Assembly (NCBI GenBank): GCA_000509225.1
Contig: BAOK01000001.1
Span: 558,001 to 622,000 of the forward strand
Direction of reading: 5' to 3'
DNA: 64,000 bases
Source of the DNA: Parvibaculaceae bacterium Mf 1.05b.01
GTDB lineage: Bacteria > Pseudomonadota > Alphaproteobacteria > Parvibaculales > Parvibaculaceae
Part shown: positions 26,496 through 34,891 of the stretch, piece after piece
Layout: each line of letters starts with the position of its first letter
Position numbering within the stretch: position 1 is the stretch's first letter
Position numbers and translations under genes: made by a program
Notes under the pieces: model-generated
The model's database searches: none
Seen by the model: only the letters and a program-made list of their open reading frames with translations
Told to the model about the DNA's origin: nothing

Positions 26496-27746
26496 ATGTT
26501 TCGCTGGGTCAACATCCAGATCGCCCTAGCGCATCTGACGCATCGGCGGCGCCAGACACTTGTCTCGGTTCTGGGCGTTGCGTTGGGGGTTGGGTTTTTC
26601 ATTGCGACTTCGGCAATGATGCAGGGGTCTGAACAAGACCTGACAGACAAGCTGATCAACAGCCAGCCTCATGTCACCATCAAAGATGAGTTTCGAAACC
26701 CGTCCGTCCAGCCATTGTTTCAGGTCTATGACGAGGGCGCGGTTTCTCTGAAGGGCGTGAAGCCTCGTGAGCGGCTACGCGGTATCAAGGATTACAAGGG
26801 TAAAGTAGAGCAGATTGAACGGCAGGAAGGGACCATCGCCTCCGCAGTGCTCACGGGCCAAGTGATTGTTCGCTATGGCGGGAAGGACCGCAGTGTGTCC
26901 ATTCTGGGAGTCGATCCGGACAAAGAGGTGGAACTTACTACCATTGAAGAAGACATGATTGAGGGTGATATGGCAGCTCTCAAGACTACGTCTGATGGCA
27001 TTGTGATTGGGACCGGCCTGTCCAAACGGTTGCAGCTTCAGGTCGGGGACCTGGCGTCAGTCGTTTCTCCCACTGGCCTTGTGGTGCGGATGAAGATTGT
27101 GGGAATTTTCCGCGCGGGTAACGTTCTCCTCGATGAGGGTCGAGCCTATGTCCTGCTGAAGGATGCGCAAGTCTTGATGAATAAGCCGAACATCGCTGAT
27201 CAAATTCGTATCCGGTTGCCAGACCCCAATGAAGCGATGGAGATCGCCGCCAGAATTGAGCAGAGGTGGACCTATCGCACCGAATCCTGGCAGGAGGTGA
27301 ATGAAGATTTCCTCTCGCTCTTTGTCGTGCGCAACGTGGTTCTCTACTCCATCGTGAGTGCCATCATGGTTGTGGCTTCCTTTGGCATCTTCAACATCAT
27401 CTCAACAGTGGTGATGGAGAAACGTCGCGACATTGCCATTCTCATGTCGATGGGATTTCGCGCCTACGATATACGCCAGATATTTTTACTGCAGGGCATC
27501 GCTCTGGGTGTCATTGGCATGGTGATAGGGTGGGGCGTTGGCTATGGCCTGGTTGAAGCTCTTGGCAGTATCAAGTTTGAGCTCGAAGGGTTTTACGATG
27601 ACTCGCGATTGCCACTAGACCGTGGCTTCTACCAGTATGTGATTGGCGCGGTCTTCGCACTGTCATCGTCAATCGTCGCGGCGTGGATTCCAGCTCACCG
27701 TGCCAGCCGTGTGCGCCCTGTTGAGATTATCCGGGGGGCGGCATGA
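26496..27746 (+). CDS. FtsX/MacB-like ABC transporter permease (DevC-like)
   Basis: 416 residues. Topology of the LolC/MacB/DevC class: one membrane helix at the N-terminus (LVSVLGVALGVGFFIATSAMM), a large periplasmic domain (about 50-280), then three helices near 285-310, 335-360 and 375-400. The segment IISTVVMEKRRDIAILMSMGFRAYDIRQIFLLQGIALGVIG is the typical coupling loop. Exports a lipid, peptide or small molecule by the mechanotransmission route; LolCDE-like lipoprotein release is possible, but the HlyD partner argues for tripartite export. Coupled to the ATPase by ATGA. Confidence 0.87.
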   Translation: MFRWVNIQIALAHLTHRRRQTLVSVLGVALGVGFFIATSAMMQGSEQDLTDKLINSQPHVTIKDEFRNPSVQPLFQVYDEGAVSLKGVKPRERLRGIKDYKGKVEQIERQEGTIASAVLTGQVIVRYGGKDRSVSILGVDPDKEVELTTIEEDMIEGDMAALKTTSDGIVIGTGLSKRLQLQVGDLASVVSPTGLVVRMKIVGIFRAGNVLLDEGRAYVLLKDAQVLMNKPNIADQIRIRLPDPNEAMEIAARIEQRWTYRTESWQEVNEDFLSLFVVRNVVLYSIVSAIMVVASFGIFNIISTVVMEKRRDIAILMSMGFRAYDIRQIFLLQGIALGVIGMVIGWGVGYGLVEALGSIKFELEGFYDDSRLPLDRGFYQYVIGAVFALSSSIVAAWIPAHRASRVRPVEIIRGAA

Positions 27747-28453
27747 GCGGGGAGACGCCCAGGGTTGTCTTGGAGACTGAAAATGTCACGCGGATCCTGC
27801 CGCTCACCGTCCCGGTCACCCTTGTGCACGGCATCAGTTTTTCTGTCACGGCAGGCGAGTTTGTCAGCATTACGGGGCCGTCGGGGTCGGGAAAGTCTTC
27901 GCTGCTCTACCTTTTGGGGCTTCTTGATGCCCCAACAAAGGGGCGGGTGATCGTGGAAGGTCAGGACACAAGCCTGCTCGACAGGGATGAGCTGGCGCAA
28001 TTTCGCTTGGCTCATCTGGGGTTTGTCTTCCAGTTTCACTTCCTCCTGCCGGAATTCACGATCCTCGACAATGTGACGATCCCGATCAAAAGACTGGGTG
28101 GTTTGTCAGAGAAAGCAGCCAAAGACAGAGGGATGGAGCTTCTGGAGGATCTGGAGATTGGCGACCAGGCGCTGAAACATCCAGATCAGCTCTCAGGTGG
28201 ACAGCGTCAGCGGGTCGCGATTGCACGAGCTCTAGGCAACGCTCCAACCTTGATCCTTGCCGATGAGCCAACGGGAAATCTCGATACAAAGAACTCAGAC
28301 ATTGTGTGCGACATCTTTGTCCGCCTTGCCAAAGAGCAGGGGACGACGATCATTGCCGTCACCCATGATGTTGAGTTTGCGGAAGCTGCTGACCGTAATG
28401 TGCATCTTGTAGACGGGGCGATCGCTCGAGATGGGCCGTATCAACGGACTTAG
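27743..28453 (+). CDS. ABC transporter ATP-binding protein (MacB/LolD/DevA class)
   Basis: 236 residues, ATGA overlap with the permease. Walker A GPSGSGKSS, Q-loop FVFQFHFLLPEFTILDNV, signature LSGGQRQRVAIARAL, Walker B LILADEPTGNLDT and H-loop VTHD are all intact. The FHFLLPEFT Q-loop is characteristic of the LolD/MacB subfamily that works with FtsX-fold permeases. Ends just before a large palindrome. Confidence 0.93.
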   Translation: MSGETPRVVLETENVTRILPLTVPVTLVHGISFSVTAGEFVSITGPSGSGKSSLLYLLGLLDAPTKGRVIVEGQDTSLLDRDELAQFRLAHLGFVFQFHFLLPEFTILDNVTIPIKRLGGLSEKAAKDRGMELLEDLEIGDQALKHPDQLSGGQRQRVAIARALGNAPTLILADEPTGNLDTKNSDIVCDIFVRLAKEQGTTIIAVTHDVEFAEAADRNVHLVDGAIARDGPYQRT

Positions 28454-28465
28454 TTACTTGTTGCC

Positions 28466-28508
28466 GCGTTTTCGGACGGATAAGTGCTGCAACTTATCCT
28501 GAAAACGC
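28466..28508. terminator. Nested palindrome between convergent genes, probable bidirectional terminator
   Basis: Outer arms GCGTTTTC (28466-28473) and GAAAACGC (28501-28508), inner arms GGATAAGT (28478-28485) and ACTTATCC (28492-28499) around a 6-nt loop, with a 4-nt bulge. Both stems are perfect 8-bp. The T-run is inside the outer arm, so classical termination in either direction would use only the inner stem. Confidence 0.55.
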
Positions 28509-28509
28509 T

Positions 28510-29166
28510 CTAGCGTGGCAGGTGTCCCGATTTTGAGTAGAGAAGGCAACCTTCTTCGCTGATGACTTCGTGCGAGCTGCCATGTTCCTGACGGACCCAG
28601 GTGCCGGTCTTGTAGGTCCCTTTTGCATCTGACAGGGAGCCTTCGATGACGAAGAACTCTTCACCGCCCACATGCTCGTGCAGCGGCACTTTTGTGCCCG
28701 GCGCAAAGCGAAAGAAGCCGACCTGTTCCCGGTCGTCCTTGTGTACCTCGAGCATGGTGAGCCCGGGTACACCGGTCTCCACATAATCGCCTTTGATGGT
28801 GTCAACGTTGACCTGGGCCCTGTCACTTGGGTCCATCTGGCGGAGTTTCACGAGGATGGTGCAGCCATCCTTGGAGTGGGGGCGGTGACGTGAGCCGGGT
28901 GGATTGCGCACATAGAAACCTTTGCCGAAGTCGCCATGCTCATCGGAAAACGTACCCTCCAGCACCACATATTCTTCGCCCAGTGCGTGGACATGAGGAT
29001 CGAAGTAGCTCTCTGGTGCATAGCGCACGATGGTCGTTGCGCGGGCGACCTCGTCGCCGTCCCGCTCCAGCATGCGGCGTTCGACGCCAGCGAGGGGAGA
29101 GGCAACCCAGTCAAGCTCAGTGCTGTCGACGACAGCCCGTTTGGTCAGATCTGCGTTTAGCTGCAT
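28510..29166 (-). CDS. Double-cupin protein (ChrR-like / acetylacetone-dioxygenase-like)
   Basis: 218 residues from the second of two ATGs (29166): the site GAGGAG is 7 nt from it but only 1 nt from the first ATG at 29172. Two cupin repeats: the first has FDPHVHALGEEYVVLEGTF and GSRHRPHSKDGC, the second VPLHEHVGGEEFFVIEGSL and GSSHEVISEEGCLLY. Each has the two His plus Glu metal set (HxH, E, H). ChrR-type cupins act as zinc anti-sigma factors only when fused to an N-terminal domain, which is missing here; a metal-dependent dioxygenase or sensor is more likely. Convergent with the exporter operon. Confidence 0.8.
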   Translation of the reverse strand: MQLNADLTKRAVVDSTELDWVASPLAGVERRMLERDGDEVARATTIVRYAPESYFDPHVHALGEEYVVLEGTFSDEHGDFGKGFYVRNPPGSRHRPHSKDGCTILVKLRQMDPSDRAQVNVDTIKGDYVETGVPGLTMLEVHKDDREQVGFFRFAPGTKVPLHEHVGGEEFFVIEGSLSDAKGTYKTGTWVRQEHGSSHEVISEEGCLLYSKSGHLPR

Positions 29167-29285
29167 ATGCATTCTCCTCAGCTGCGCTCAAGATAGCGTG
29201 TCTCACGGCCAGTATAACCGGCGAGGAGCTCAAAAGAATGTGAAGCGAACCTAATCGTCTGGAAAATTCAGATAGTACGTGCCTT

Positions 29286-29798
29286 CTACTCGCCGACCTC
29301 TACTCTTATGGGACAATCGCCGCAGGCCACCGCGTCACAAAGACGGCAGATTCTTAGCTTGTGGACGTCATCTTGCGCGACAGCGTTCAAGAGCATGCTG
29401 AGCAGATTGGCCAGACTCTTCTGGTCTGCATCGCTCAAGTTTGACACCAGAGGTGCTAGAGCGGCTTCCCGGTCGGCAAGAATCTGGCGCCGGACCGATT
29501 TGCCTCTTGCAGTCAAGAAAAGCGCAACACTGCGTTTGTCGAGGGCACTCTGTCGCTTCTCCACAAGACCGTCGGCAACCAAACGGTCGACCAGCCTCAC
29601 CGTGCCAGTATGCGTTAGGTCCAAGAGACTACTCAGGCCATCGTTCGAGAGGCCGGGCTGATGACCGAGCGCGGTGACCGCTGCAGATGTCTCGCCAGAA
29701 TGACCAGTCCTCTCTTCGACTGTTTTCTTGATTTCATCATGCAGGCCAAGCACGGCCGCGCCCAGCAGGTTGGCGGCGCGTAAGGTTGTCTTTTTCAT
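29286..29798 (-). CDS. MarR-family regulator with a Cys4 C-terminal tail
   Basis: 170 residues from the ATG at 29798; the frame is open 96 nt further upstream but that would cover the divergent operator. Winged helix: TSAAVTALGHQPGLSNDGLSSLLDLTHTGTVRLVDRLVADGLVEKRQSALDKRSVALFLTARGK. The C-terminus carries C151-x2-C154-x4-C159-x2-C162 (ICRLCDAVACGDCPI), absent from classical MarR and suited to bind a metal or Fe-S cluster. Divergent from the hydrolase gene at 29883, which it probably controls through the inverted repeat at 29843. Confidence 0.85.
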   Translation of the reverse strand: MKKTTLRAANLLGAAVLGLHDEIKKTVEERTGHSGETSAAVTALGHQPGLSNDGLSSLLDLTHTGTVRLVDRLVADGLVEKRQSALDKRSVALFLTARGKSVRRQILADREAALAPLVSNLSDADQKSLANLLSMLLNAVAQDDVHKLRICRLCDAVACGDCPIRVEVGE

Positions 29799-29842
29799 CC
29801 AGAAAATATGTGACTCGCACACTTGAAAATCAAGAGGACCCT

Positions 29843-29867
29843 TTTTATGTGACTGAAGCACATAAAA
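29843..29867. promoter_or_regulatory. Probable MarR operator, perfect 9-bp inverted repeat
   Basis: TTTTATGTG (29843-29851), 7-nt spacer, CACATAAAA (29859-29867), 15 nt before the hydrolase start and 45 nt before the regulator start. A diverged copy, TATGTG near 29812 with CACAC, lies closer to the regulator gene. Symmetry and position in a divergent MarR/target promoter are classical. Confidence 0.78.
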
Positions 29868-29882
29868 TCGAGGAGAAGAATT

Positions 29883-30944
29883 ATGCTCAGCCAACGCAGC
29901 TATAGGTTTTCCCGGCGCCGGGTTCTAGGGTCAATCGCCGGTGCTTCTGCACTTGCCGTCGCGGTGCCCGTAAAGGGTCAACCTGCTTCAACAGGCAAGA
30001 CGATGCCCACGACCGGCATCTTTCCTGCAGTCGATGCCGAGGAAAATTTCGCGGGAACCTGGCCGTTTCAAGCGCATTATAGCGACGCGCCCGGATTTCG
30101 GATGCACTATATCGACGAAGGCGAGGGCCCAGAGACCTTGCTCTTGCTGCATGGCGAACCGACATGGGGCTATCTGTTCCGTCATCAGATTGCCCATTGG
30201 ACAGACCATGCCCGTGTTATTGCTGTCGATCATATGGGCTTTGGTAAAAGCGCAGCGCCGCAGGACAGGACCTATTGGTTGCAGGATCACATCGACAATC
30301 TGGAGCGTTTTGTTTTGTCGGAGGATTTACGGAATCTCACCCTCGTTATGCACGACTTCGGAGGACCGGTTGGTATGGGGCTCGCTGTTCGGCATCCAGA
30401 TCGGATCAAACGCATTGTTTCGGTGAATGGTCCAACGCCATTAGGCCAGGCAGACCTCATCGATAGGCTGACAGCAAACGCCTCCGCCGCTCCGTGGTTT
30501 CAGTGGATTGGGAAGGCAATCAATGATGGCACTCTTGAAGATGTGCTGGGCCAGCTTGATTACAATATTCTGTCGACATTGAAGCTGAACGGTTTTGAGC
30601 GAAATGAGATTATTACAGACGCTTGGCTTGCTGCCTATCGTGCACCGTTTCCAACGCGTCAGCATACGATCGGTGCTATCGGTTGGGCCAAGGGATTTGC
30701 CCTTGGGAAACACTCATTTGAAGAACCAAGTTCTGCCGTTGCAGAAAAGCTGTCTGCCAAACCAGCGTTGGCTTTGTGGGGTGAGGCGGATCGGACGCTC
30801 TCTGCCGACCAATTCCTGCCCTTGTTTCAGCAGGCTTTCCCCAACGGACATGTTCATCGGCTTGTTGGGGTAGGGCATTACAGCCCGGAGGACGCACCCC
30901 AGGACGTGGCGGAACATGTCTTAAGGTTCATGAACAGCGCTTGA
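29883..30944 (+). CDS. Tat-exported alpha/beta hydrolase of the haloalkane dehalogenase/epoxide hydrolase group
   Basis: 353 residues, ATG 29883 with AGGAGAAG. Tat signal SRRRVLGSIAGASALAVAVPVKG. Catalytic core: HGEPTWGYLFRH (H90-W95, oxyanion region), nucleophile Asp158 in VMHDFGGPVG, and His332 in GVGHYSPEDAP. The halide-binding Trp that follows the nucleophile in haloalkane dehalogenases (DW) is Phe159 here, so true dehalogenase activity is doubtful; an epoxide hydrolase, esterase or lactonase-like role is as likely. Export through Tat is also unusual for the dehalogenase group, which is mostly cytoplasmic with some periplasmic cases. Probably induced by a hydrophobic compound sensed by the divergent MarR protein. 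Confidence 0.85.
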   Translation: MLSQRSYRFSRRRVLGSIAGASALAVAVPVKGQPASTGKTMPTTGIFPAVDAEENFAGTWPFQAHYSDAPGFRMHYIDEGEGPETLLLLHGEPTWGYLFRHQIAHWTDHARVIAVDHMGFGKSAAPQDRTYWLQDHIDNLERFVLSEDLRNLTLVMHDFGGPVGMGLAVRHPDRIKRIVSVNGPTPLGQADLIDRLTANASAAPWFQWIGKAINDGTLEDVLGQLDYNILSTLKLNGFERNEIITDAWLAAYRAPFPTRQHTIGAIGWAKGFALGKHSFEEPSSAVAEKLSAKPALALWGEADRTLSADQFLPLFQQAFPNGHVHRLVGVGHYSPEDAPQDVAEHVLRFMNSA

Positions 30945-30980
30945 TCGTCGTCCGACACCAAGGACTAGCTTGGGCGAATA

Positions 30981-31012
30981 GGGGCGCGCGTAAGCTTGGA
31001 GGCGCGCGCCCC
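30981..31012. terminator. GC-rich hairpin between convergent genes
   Basis: 10-bp perfect stem GGGGCGCGCG / CGCGCGCCCC around a 12-nt loop, between the hydrolase stop (30944) and the VWA gene stop (31051). No T-tract on either strand, so it may stall polymerase or be an extragenic palindrome. Confidence 0.5.
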
Positions 31013-31050
31013 CTTGTCACAGGAAGCCCGGGTCTTAGGAGGTCCGTGTC

Positions 31051-32232
31051 TTATGACGCCCGGGAAAGTTCCTTCATAGCGTTGTCCAACCCTTCCAAGG
31101 TGAGTGGGAACATGCGGTCCTGGAAGACCTGTTCGATCACCTGAATGGAAGGTGTGTATTCCCAGTGGCGTTCGGCAACCGGGTTCAGCCAGATGGCGCT
31201 CTCATAGATCTGCTGAATGCGCTCTAGCCAGATGGCGCCTGGTTCTTCGTTCCAATGTTCCACGGACCCGCCGGCATAAGTGATTTCATAAGGCGACATG
31301 GTGGCGTCGCCTACGAAGATGACCTTGTAGTCGGACGGGTATTTGTGAAGAACGTCCCAGGTTTCCATCCGTTCCTGGTGACGGCGCTTATTGTCCTTCC
31401 AGACATGCTCATAGAGGCAGTTATGGAAATAGAAATATTCCATGTTCTTGAATTCTGTCCGCGCAGCGGAGAAGAGTTCCTCACAGAGCTTGATATGGCT
31501 GTCCATGGAACCGCCAATATCAAAGAAGATCAGGACGTTGATCTTGTTCTTCCGCTCGGGGACCATCTTGATATCCAGATAGCCCTGATGTGCGGTTGAC
31601 TTGATCGTATCGTCCAAATCAAGCTCTGTTGGCTGCCCGTGCCGCGCAAACCGGCGGAGACGGCGAAGCGCCATCTTGATATTGCGGGTGCCAAGCTCAA
31701 CGCCATCATCCAGGTTCTTATATTCGCGTTTATCCCAGACTTTGACGGCTTTGCCGTGGCGGCCTTCCTTCTGGCCGATACGCACGCCTTCGGGATTGTA
31801 GCCGTCAGCGCCATAGGGTGAGGTTCCCCCAGTGCCGATCCACTTATTGCCGCCTTCGTGGCGTTTTTCCTGCTCTTCGAGCCGCTTTTGCAGCTCTTCC
31901 ATTATTTTTTCCCAACCACCCAGGGCTTCGATCTGGGCCTTTTCTTCTTCGGTTAGGAATTTCTCGGTGAGGGACTTCAGCCACTCTTCCGGGATCTGGG
32001 CGATATCGCCTTCTTCGAGCGAGTCCAGTCCCTTGAATACGTGGGAAAAGACACGATCGAACTTGTCGAGGTTGCGCTCGTCTTTAACGAGAGCGGAGCG
32101 GGAGAGGTAATAGAAGTCCTCTACCTTGTCCTCAATGACCTTCTTGTCCATGGCTTCCAGGAGCGTGAGATATTCACGCAAGGATACAGGGACATTCGCC
32201 GATTTCAGCTCATGAAAGAAGTTAACGAACAT
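31051..32232 (-). CDS. VWA domain protein of the CoxE/YehP-like family
   Basis: 393 residues. N-terminal helical region (MFVNFFHELKSANVPVSLREYLTLLEAM), a charged coiled-coil at about 95-125, a GGTSPYGADGYNPEG loop, then the VWA domain with MIDAS variant DIGGSMDSH near residue 237 (Ser of the usual DxSxS is Gly in the first position). Works with the MoxR ATPase encoded immediately upstream. MoxR-VWA pairs act as chaperone machines for metal-centre or complex maturation, e.g. CoxDE in molybdenum CO dehydrogenase; no client gene is adjacent here, so the client is unknown. Confidence 0.87.
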   Translation of the reverse strand: MFVNFFHELKSANVPVSLREYLTLLEAMDKKVIEDKVEDFYYLSRSALVKDERNLDKFDRVFSHVFKGLDSLEEGDIAQIPEEWLKSLTEKFLTEEEKAQIEALGGWEKIMEELQKRLEEQEKRHEGGNKWIGTGGTSPYGADGYNPEGVRIGQKEGRHGKAVKVWDKREYKNLDDGVELGTRNIKMALRRLRRFARHGQPTELDLDDTIKSTAHQGYLDIKMVPERKNKINVLIFFDIGGSMDSHIKLCEELFSAARTEFKNMEYFYFHNCLYEHVWKDNKRRHQERMETWDVLHKYPSDYKVIFVGDATMSPYEITYAGGSVEHWNEEPGAIWLERIQQIYESAIWLNPVAERHWEYTPSIQVIEQVFQDRMFPLTLEGLDNAMKELSRAS

Positions 32233-32258
32233 GTTCGTCTCCTTTTGCTGTTGAGGCT

Positions 32259-33104
32259 CTAGTTACGCTCACGACGGGCAAGGAACGCCAAACGCTCAAA
32301 CAGATGCACATCCTGCTCGTTCTTGAGCAATGCCCCGTGAAGTGGCGGAATGAGTTTGGACGGGTCGCGTTCTTTGAGGTTTTCTGGGGAAATGTCTTCC
32401 ACCAAAAGCAATTTCAACCAGTCCAGCAGTTCAGATGTGGATGGCTTCTTCTTCAGTCCCGGAACATCGCGGATTTCATAGAAAACGTTCAACGCTTCCT
32501 GAATGAGACGGCCTTTAAGATCCGGGAAGTGGACCGCGATGATCTGCTTCATGGTCTCTTCGTCGGGGAAATTAATGTAGTGGAAGAAACAACGGCGCAG
32601 GAAAGCGTCCGGCAGTTCTTTTTCATTGTTGGACGTGATGACAACGATGGGGCGCTGGGCAGCCTTAATCGTTTCGCCGGTCTCATAGACGAAGAACTCC
32701 ATCCGGTCGAGCTCAAGGAGCAGGTCGTTTGGAAACTCGATATCTGCCTTGTCGATTTCGTCGATCAGCAGAACAGGGCGTTTTTCACGCTCGAAGCTTT
32801 CCCAGAGTTTTCCGCGTTCGATGTAGTTGGAAATGTCGTTGACCCGCTCGTCGCCCAGTTGGCTGTCGCGCAGGCGGGAGACCGCGTCATATTCATAGAG
32901 ACCCTGTTGGGCCTTTGTGGTGGATTTGATGTGCCAGGTGATGAGCTCTGCATCGAGCGCCTTTGACATTTCTTCCGCCAGAACGGTCTTCCCTGTTCCT
33001 GGCTCACCCTTGATCAGAAGGGGGCGCTCCAGCGTGATGGCGGCGTTGACTGCGATCCGCAGATCATCTGTTGCGACGTAATCTTTAGTACCTTCGAACT
33101 TCAT
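32259..33104 (-). CDS. MoxR-family AAA+ ATPase
   Basis: 281 residues. Walker A GEPGTGKT (33-40), Walker B VLLIDEIDKAD, sensor 1 VVITSNNEKELPDAFLRRCFFHYINFPDEE (with the arginine finger region), and a C-terminal lid (STSELLDWLKLLL). First gene of the two-gene unit with the VWA protein (26-nt gap). Typical of the APE/RavA-like MoxR group that remodels or activates partner complexes. Confidence 0.92.
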   Translation of the reverse strand: MKFEGTKDYVATDDLRIAVNAAITLERPLLIKGEPGTGKTVLAEEMSKALDAELITWHIKSTTKAQQGLYEYDAVSRLRDSQLGDERVNDISNYIERGKLWESFEREKRPVLLIDEIDKADIEFPNDLLLELDRMEFFVYETGETIKAAQRPIVVITSNNEKELPDAFLRRCFFHYINFPDEETMKQIIAVHFPDLKGRLIQEALNVFYEIRDVPGLKKKPSTSELLDWLKLLLVEDISPENLKERDPSKLIPPLHGALLKNEQDVHLFERLAFLARRERN

Positions 33105-33281
33105 GCTTCCTCGGCCTTATATGGTCGGCCGCCTCGTGCGGCCTGGTTCCCTGTTCATAATTGCCACAGAACCTAGGGCTAGCCGGTCTTACGTTCAAGC
33201 AAAAGGCCAGAAACCTGTTGGGAAATGCTCGCTCAACATTGAACAGAGGGTCTCTAAAATCGTTGCCGACGTTGCGGCAGA
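33105..33281. other. Intergenic region upstream of the flgE control elements
   Basis: Lies between divergent MoxR and flgE genes and must hold the MoxR promoter. TTGCCGACGTTGCGGCA at 33264-33280 is a further degenerate half-site similar to the enhancer repeats that follow. No ORF is visible. Confidence 0.4.
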
Positions 33282-33313
33282 TTTTGCCGGGCAGGGCGCT
33301 GATTTTGCCCGGT
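33282..33313. promoter_or_regulatory. Candidate FlbD (ftr-like) enhancer upstream of flgE
   Basis: TTTTGCCGGGCA (33282-33293) and TTTTGCCCGG (33303-33312), which also form the inverted pair CCGGGCA / TGCCCGG. About 78-109 nt upstream of the predicted sigma-54 start. Similar repeats stand before all four good sigma-54 promoters in the window. Confidence 0.6.
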
Positions 33314-33364
33314 TGGGTGCGATGCAATCCTACTTAAGTCATTGAAAATAATAGAAAAAATGTC

Positions 33365-33379
33365 TGGCCCGGTCCTTGC
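33365..33379 (+). promoter_or_regulatory. Sigma-54 promoter of flgE-flgK-flgL
   Basis: TGGCCCGGTCCTTGC: -24 GG and -12 GC with exactly 10 nt between, and the TTGC -12 box perfect. Predicted start near 33391, giving a 48-nt leader. Same architecture as class III/IV flagellar promoters in Caulobacter. Confidence 0.85.
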
Positions 33380-33438
33380 GTTCTTTCCACCAACGCGTAT
33401 TCCCCCACCCATGGGGCAGGTTTAAGGAGATAGGACAG

Positions 33439-34839
33439 ATGAGCTTTAACGGTGCGATGTCGACAGCCATTTCAGGGATTCGGGCACAAGCTACAGCGCT
33501 GTCCCATATTTCGGATAATATCGCGAATTCGCAGACGACAGGCTTCAAACGGACAGACACGAGTTTTTATGATTCCGTGACGTCCAGCGGCCAGAACTTC
33601 CATTTGCCCGGTACGACCTACGCGCAACCCGCCTACACCAACAATGTGCAGGGCGCGATCAATGCCAGTTCGGTTGCAACCAATATGGCGATTAATGGTG
33701 AAGGGTTCTTCGTCGTTTCAGAAGCCGTTGGGACGCTGGATAACCAGCCGGTGCTGCTCGATGTTGACCGCTATACGCGGCAGGGCGATTTTGAGATGGA
33801 CCGGAACGGCTTTCTCGTAAACAGCTCGGGCTACTATCTGCAGGGCATCGATATTGATATTGCGACTGGTAACCCAGTGGGCGATGTTCCATCTGCAATT
33901 CAGATCAATCGGTCGTTCCTTGATGCGAACCTGACCACCGTGATCGACTATGAAGCTAATTTGCCGGCCTATCCGGAAACCGTAAATTCCGACCCGACGA
34001 TTGCCGGTAGCGAGTTGCTGCTAGCCGGTACATTCGCCAATGACCCAACAACAGTTACCGGCGGTGCGGGTAATGGCTTTGTCCAGGCAAACGAAGAGGC
34101 GCTCTTCCTTGATCGATCTCTCGCTGGTGGTTCCATTACGGTTTACGACGATCTGGGTGCGCCCCTTCAGGTGCAGATCCGATGGGCGAAGGTTGAAAAC
34201 ACGGACGGTGACGGTCCAGCAGGGCTGGCGGACAGCGACACGTGGAACATGTTCTACAAGACCAGCGACACCGCGGCCGGTGTCACAGCCAAATGGAACA
34301 ATGTTGGTCAGGACTATGTCTTCGCAAATGGACAACTGACACCCGCTGTTTCGTCCGCAACAATCACGAACCTCACAATTAACGGCAACAATCTTGGCAA
34401 CGTGACACTTGATCACGGGACTTCAAACATCACGCAGTTTGAAGACACGAACGGAAATGTCACTGTGAACACGCTGGATCAGGACGGGTTTGCGTCCGGC
34501 TCCTTGCTTGAGGTCGCGGTTTCCAATGACGGCCGGATCGTCGGAACTTATTCGAATGGTAAGTCTGTTGACCTCGCCGAGGTGACAGTGGTGCGTTTCA
34601 ATGATCCCAATGAGCTCCAGAAGATGGATGGGGGTGCCTTTGCATCCACACAAGGCTCGGGCGAAGCGCTAACTGGCAGCGGTGGTGCGGTCGTAGCGGC
34701 GGCTCTTGAAGGGTCGAACGTCGATATCGCTGATGAATTTTCCAAGCTGATCATTACTCAGCAGGCCTATTCAGCTAACACGCGAATTGTCACGACAGCA
34801 GATGAGATGATCACCGAAACGCTCAACATGAAGCGCTAA
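33439..34839 (+). CDS. flgE: Flagellar hook protein FlgE
   Basis: 466 residues from ATG 33439 (AAGGAGATAGGAC upstream); in-frame start at 33376 lies before the leader and is rejected. N-terminal rod/hook motif GAMSTAISGIRAQATALSHISDNIANSQTTGFKRTDTSF, central hook domain with INGEGFFVV and DVDRYTRQGDFEMDRNGFLVN, and C-terminal ALEGSNVDIADEFSKLIITQQAYSANTRIVTTADEMITETLNMKR. Polymerises into the hook outside the cell after secretion by the flagellar type III system. First gene of the flgE-flgK-flgL unit under a sigma-54 promoter. Confidence 0.95.
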   Translation: MSFNGAMSTAISGIRAQATALSHISDNIANSQTTGFKRTDTSFYDSVTSSGQNFHLPGTTYAQPAYTNNVQGAINASSVATNMAINGEGFFVVSEAVGTLDNQPVLLDVDRYTRQGDFEMDRNGFLVNSSGYYLQGIDIDIATGNPVGDVPSAIQINRSFLDANLTTVIDYEANLPAYPETVNSDPTIAGSELLLAGTFANDPTTVTGGAGNGFVQANEEALFLDRSLAGGSITVYDDLGAPLQVQIRWAKVENTDGDGPAGLADSDTWNMFYKTSDTAAGVTAKWNNVGQDYVFANGQLTPAVSSATITNLTINGNNLGNVTLDHGTSNITQFEDTNGNVTVNTLDQDGFASGSLLEVAVSNDGRIVGTYSNGKSVDLAEVTVVRFNDPNELQKMDGGAFASTQGSGEALTGSGGAVVAAALEGSNVDIADEFSKLIITQQAYSANTRIVTTADEMITETLNMKR

Positions 34840-34891
34840 TAAGCTTCTGAGGGGTTCTGGATAACTCTGCATCAAAAGTAACGGTATTGCG

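Noticed and set aside
28848-29243. Plus-strand ORFs opposite the cupin gene
   Set aside because: Arginine/serine-rich shadow translations; the cupin metal motifs are on the minus strand.
29883-30944. Calling the Tat-exported hydrolase a haloalkane dehalogenase
   Set aside because: The Trp after the nucleophile is Phe, so the functional name is not supported.
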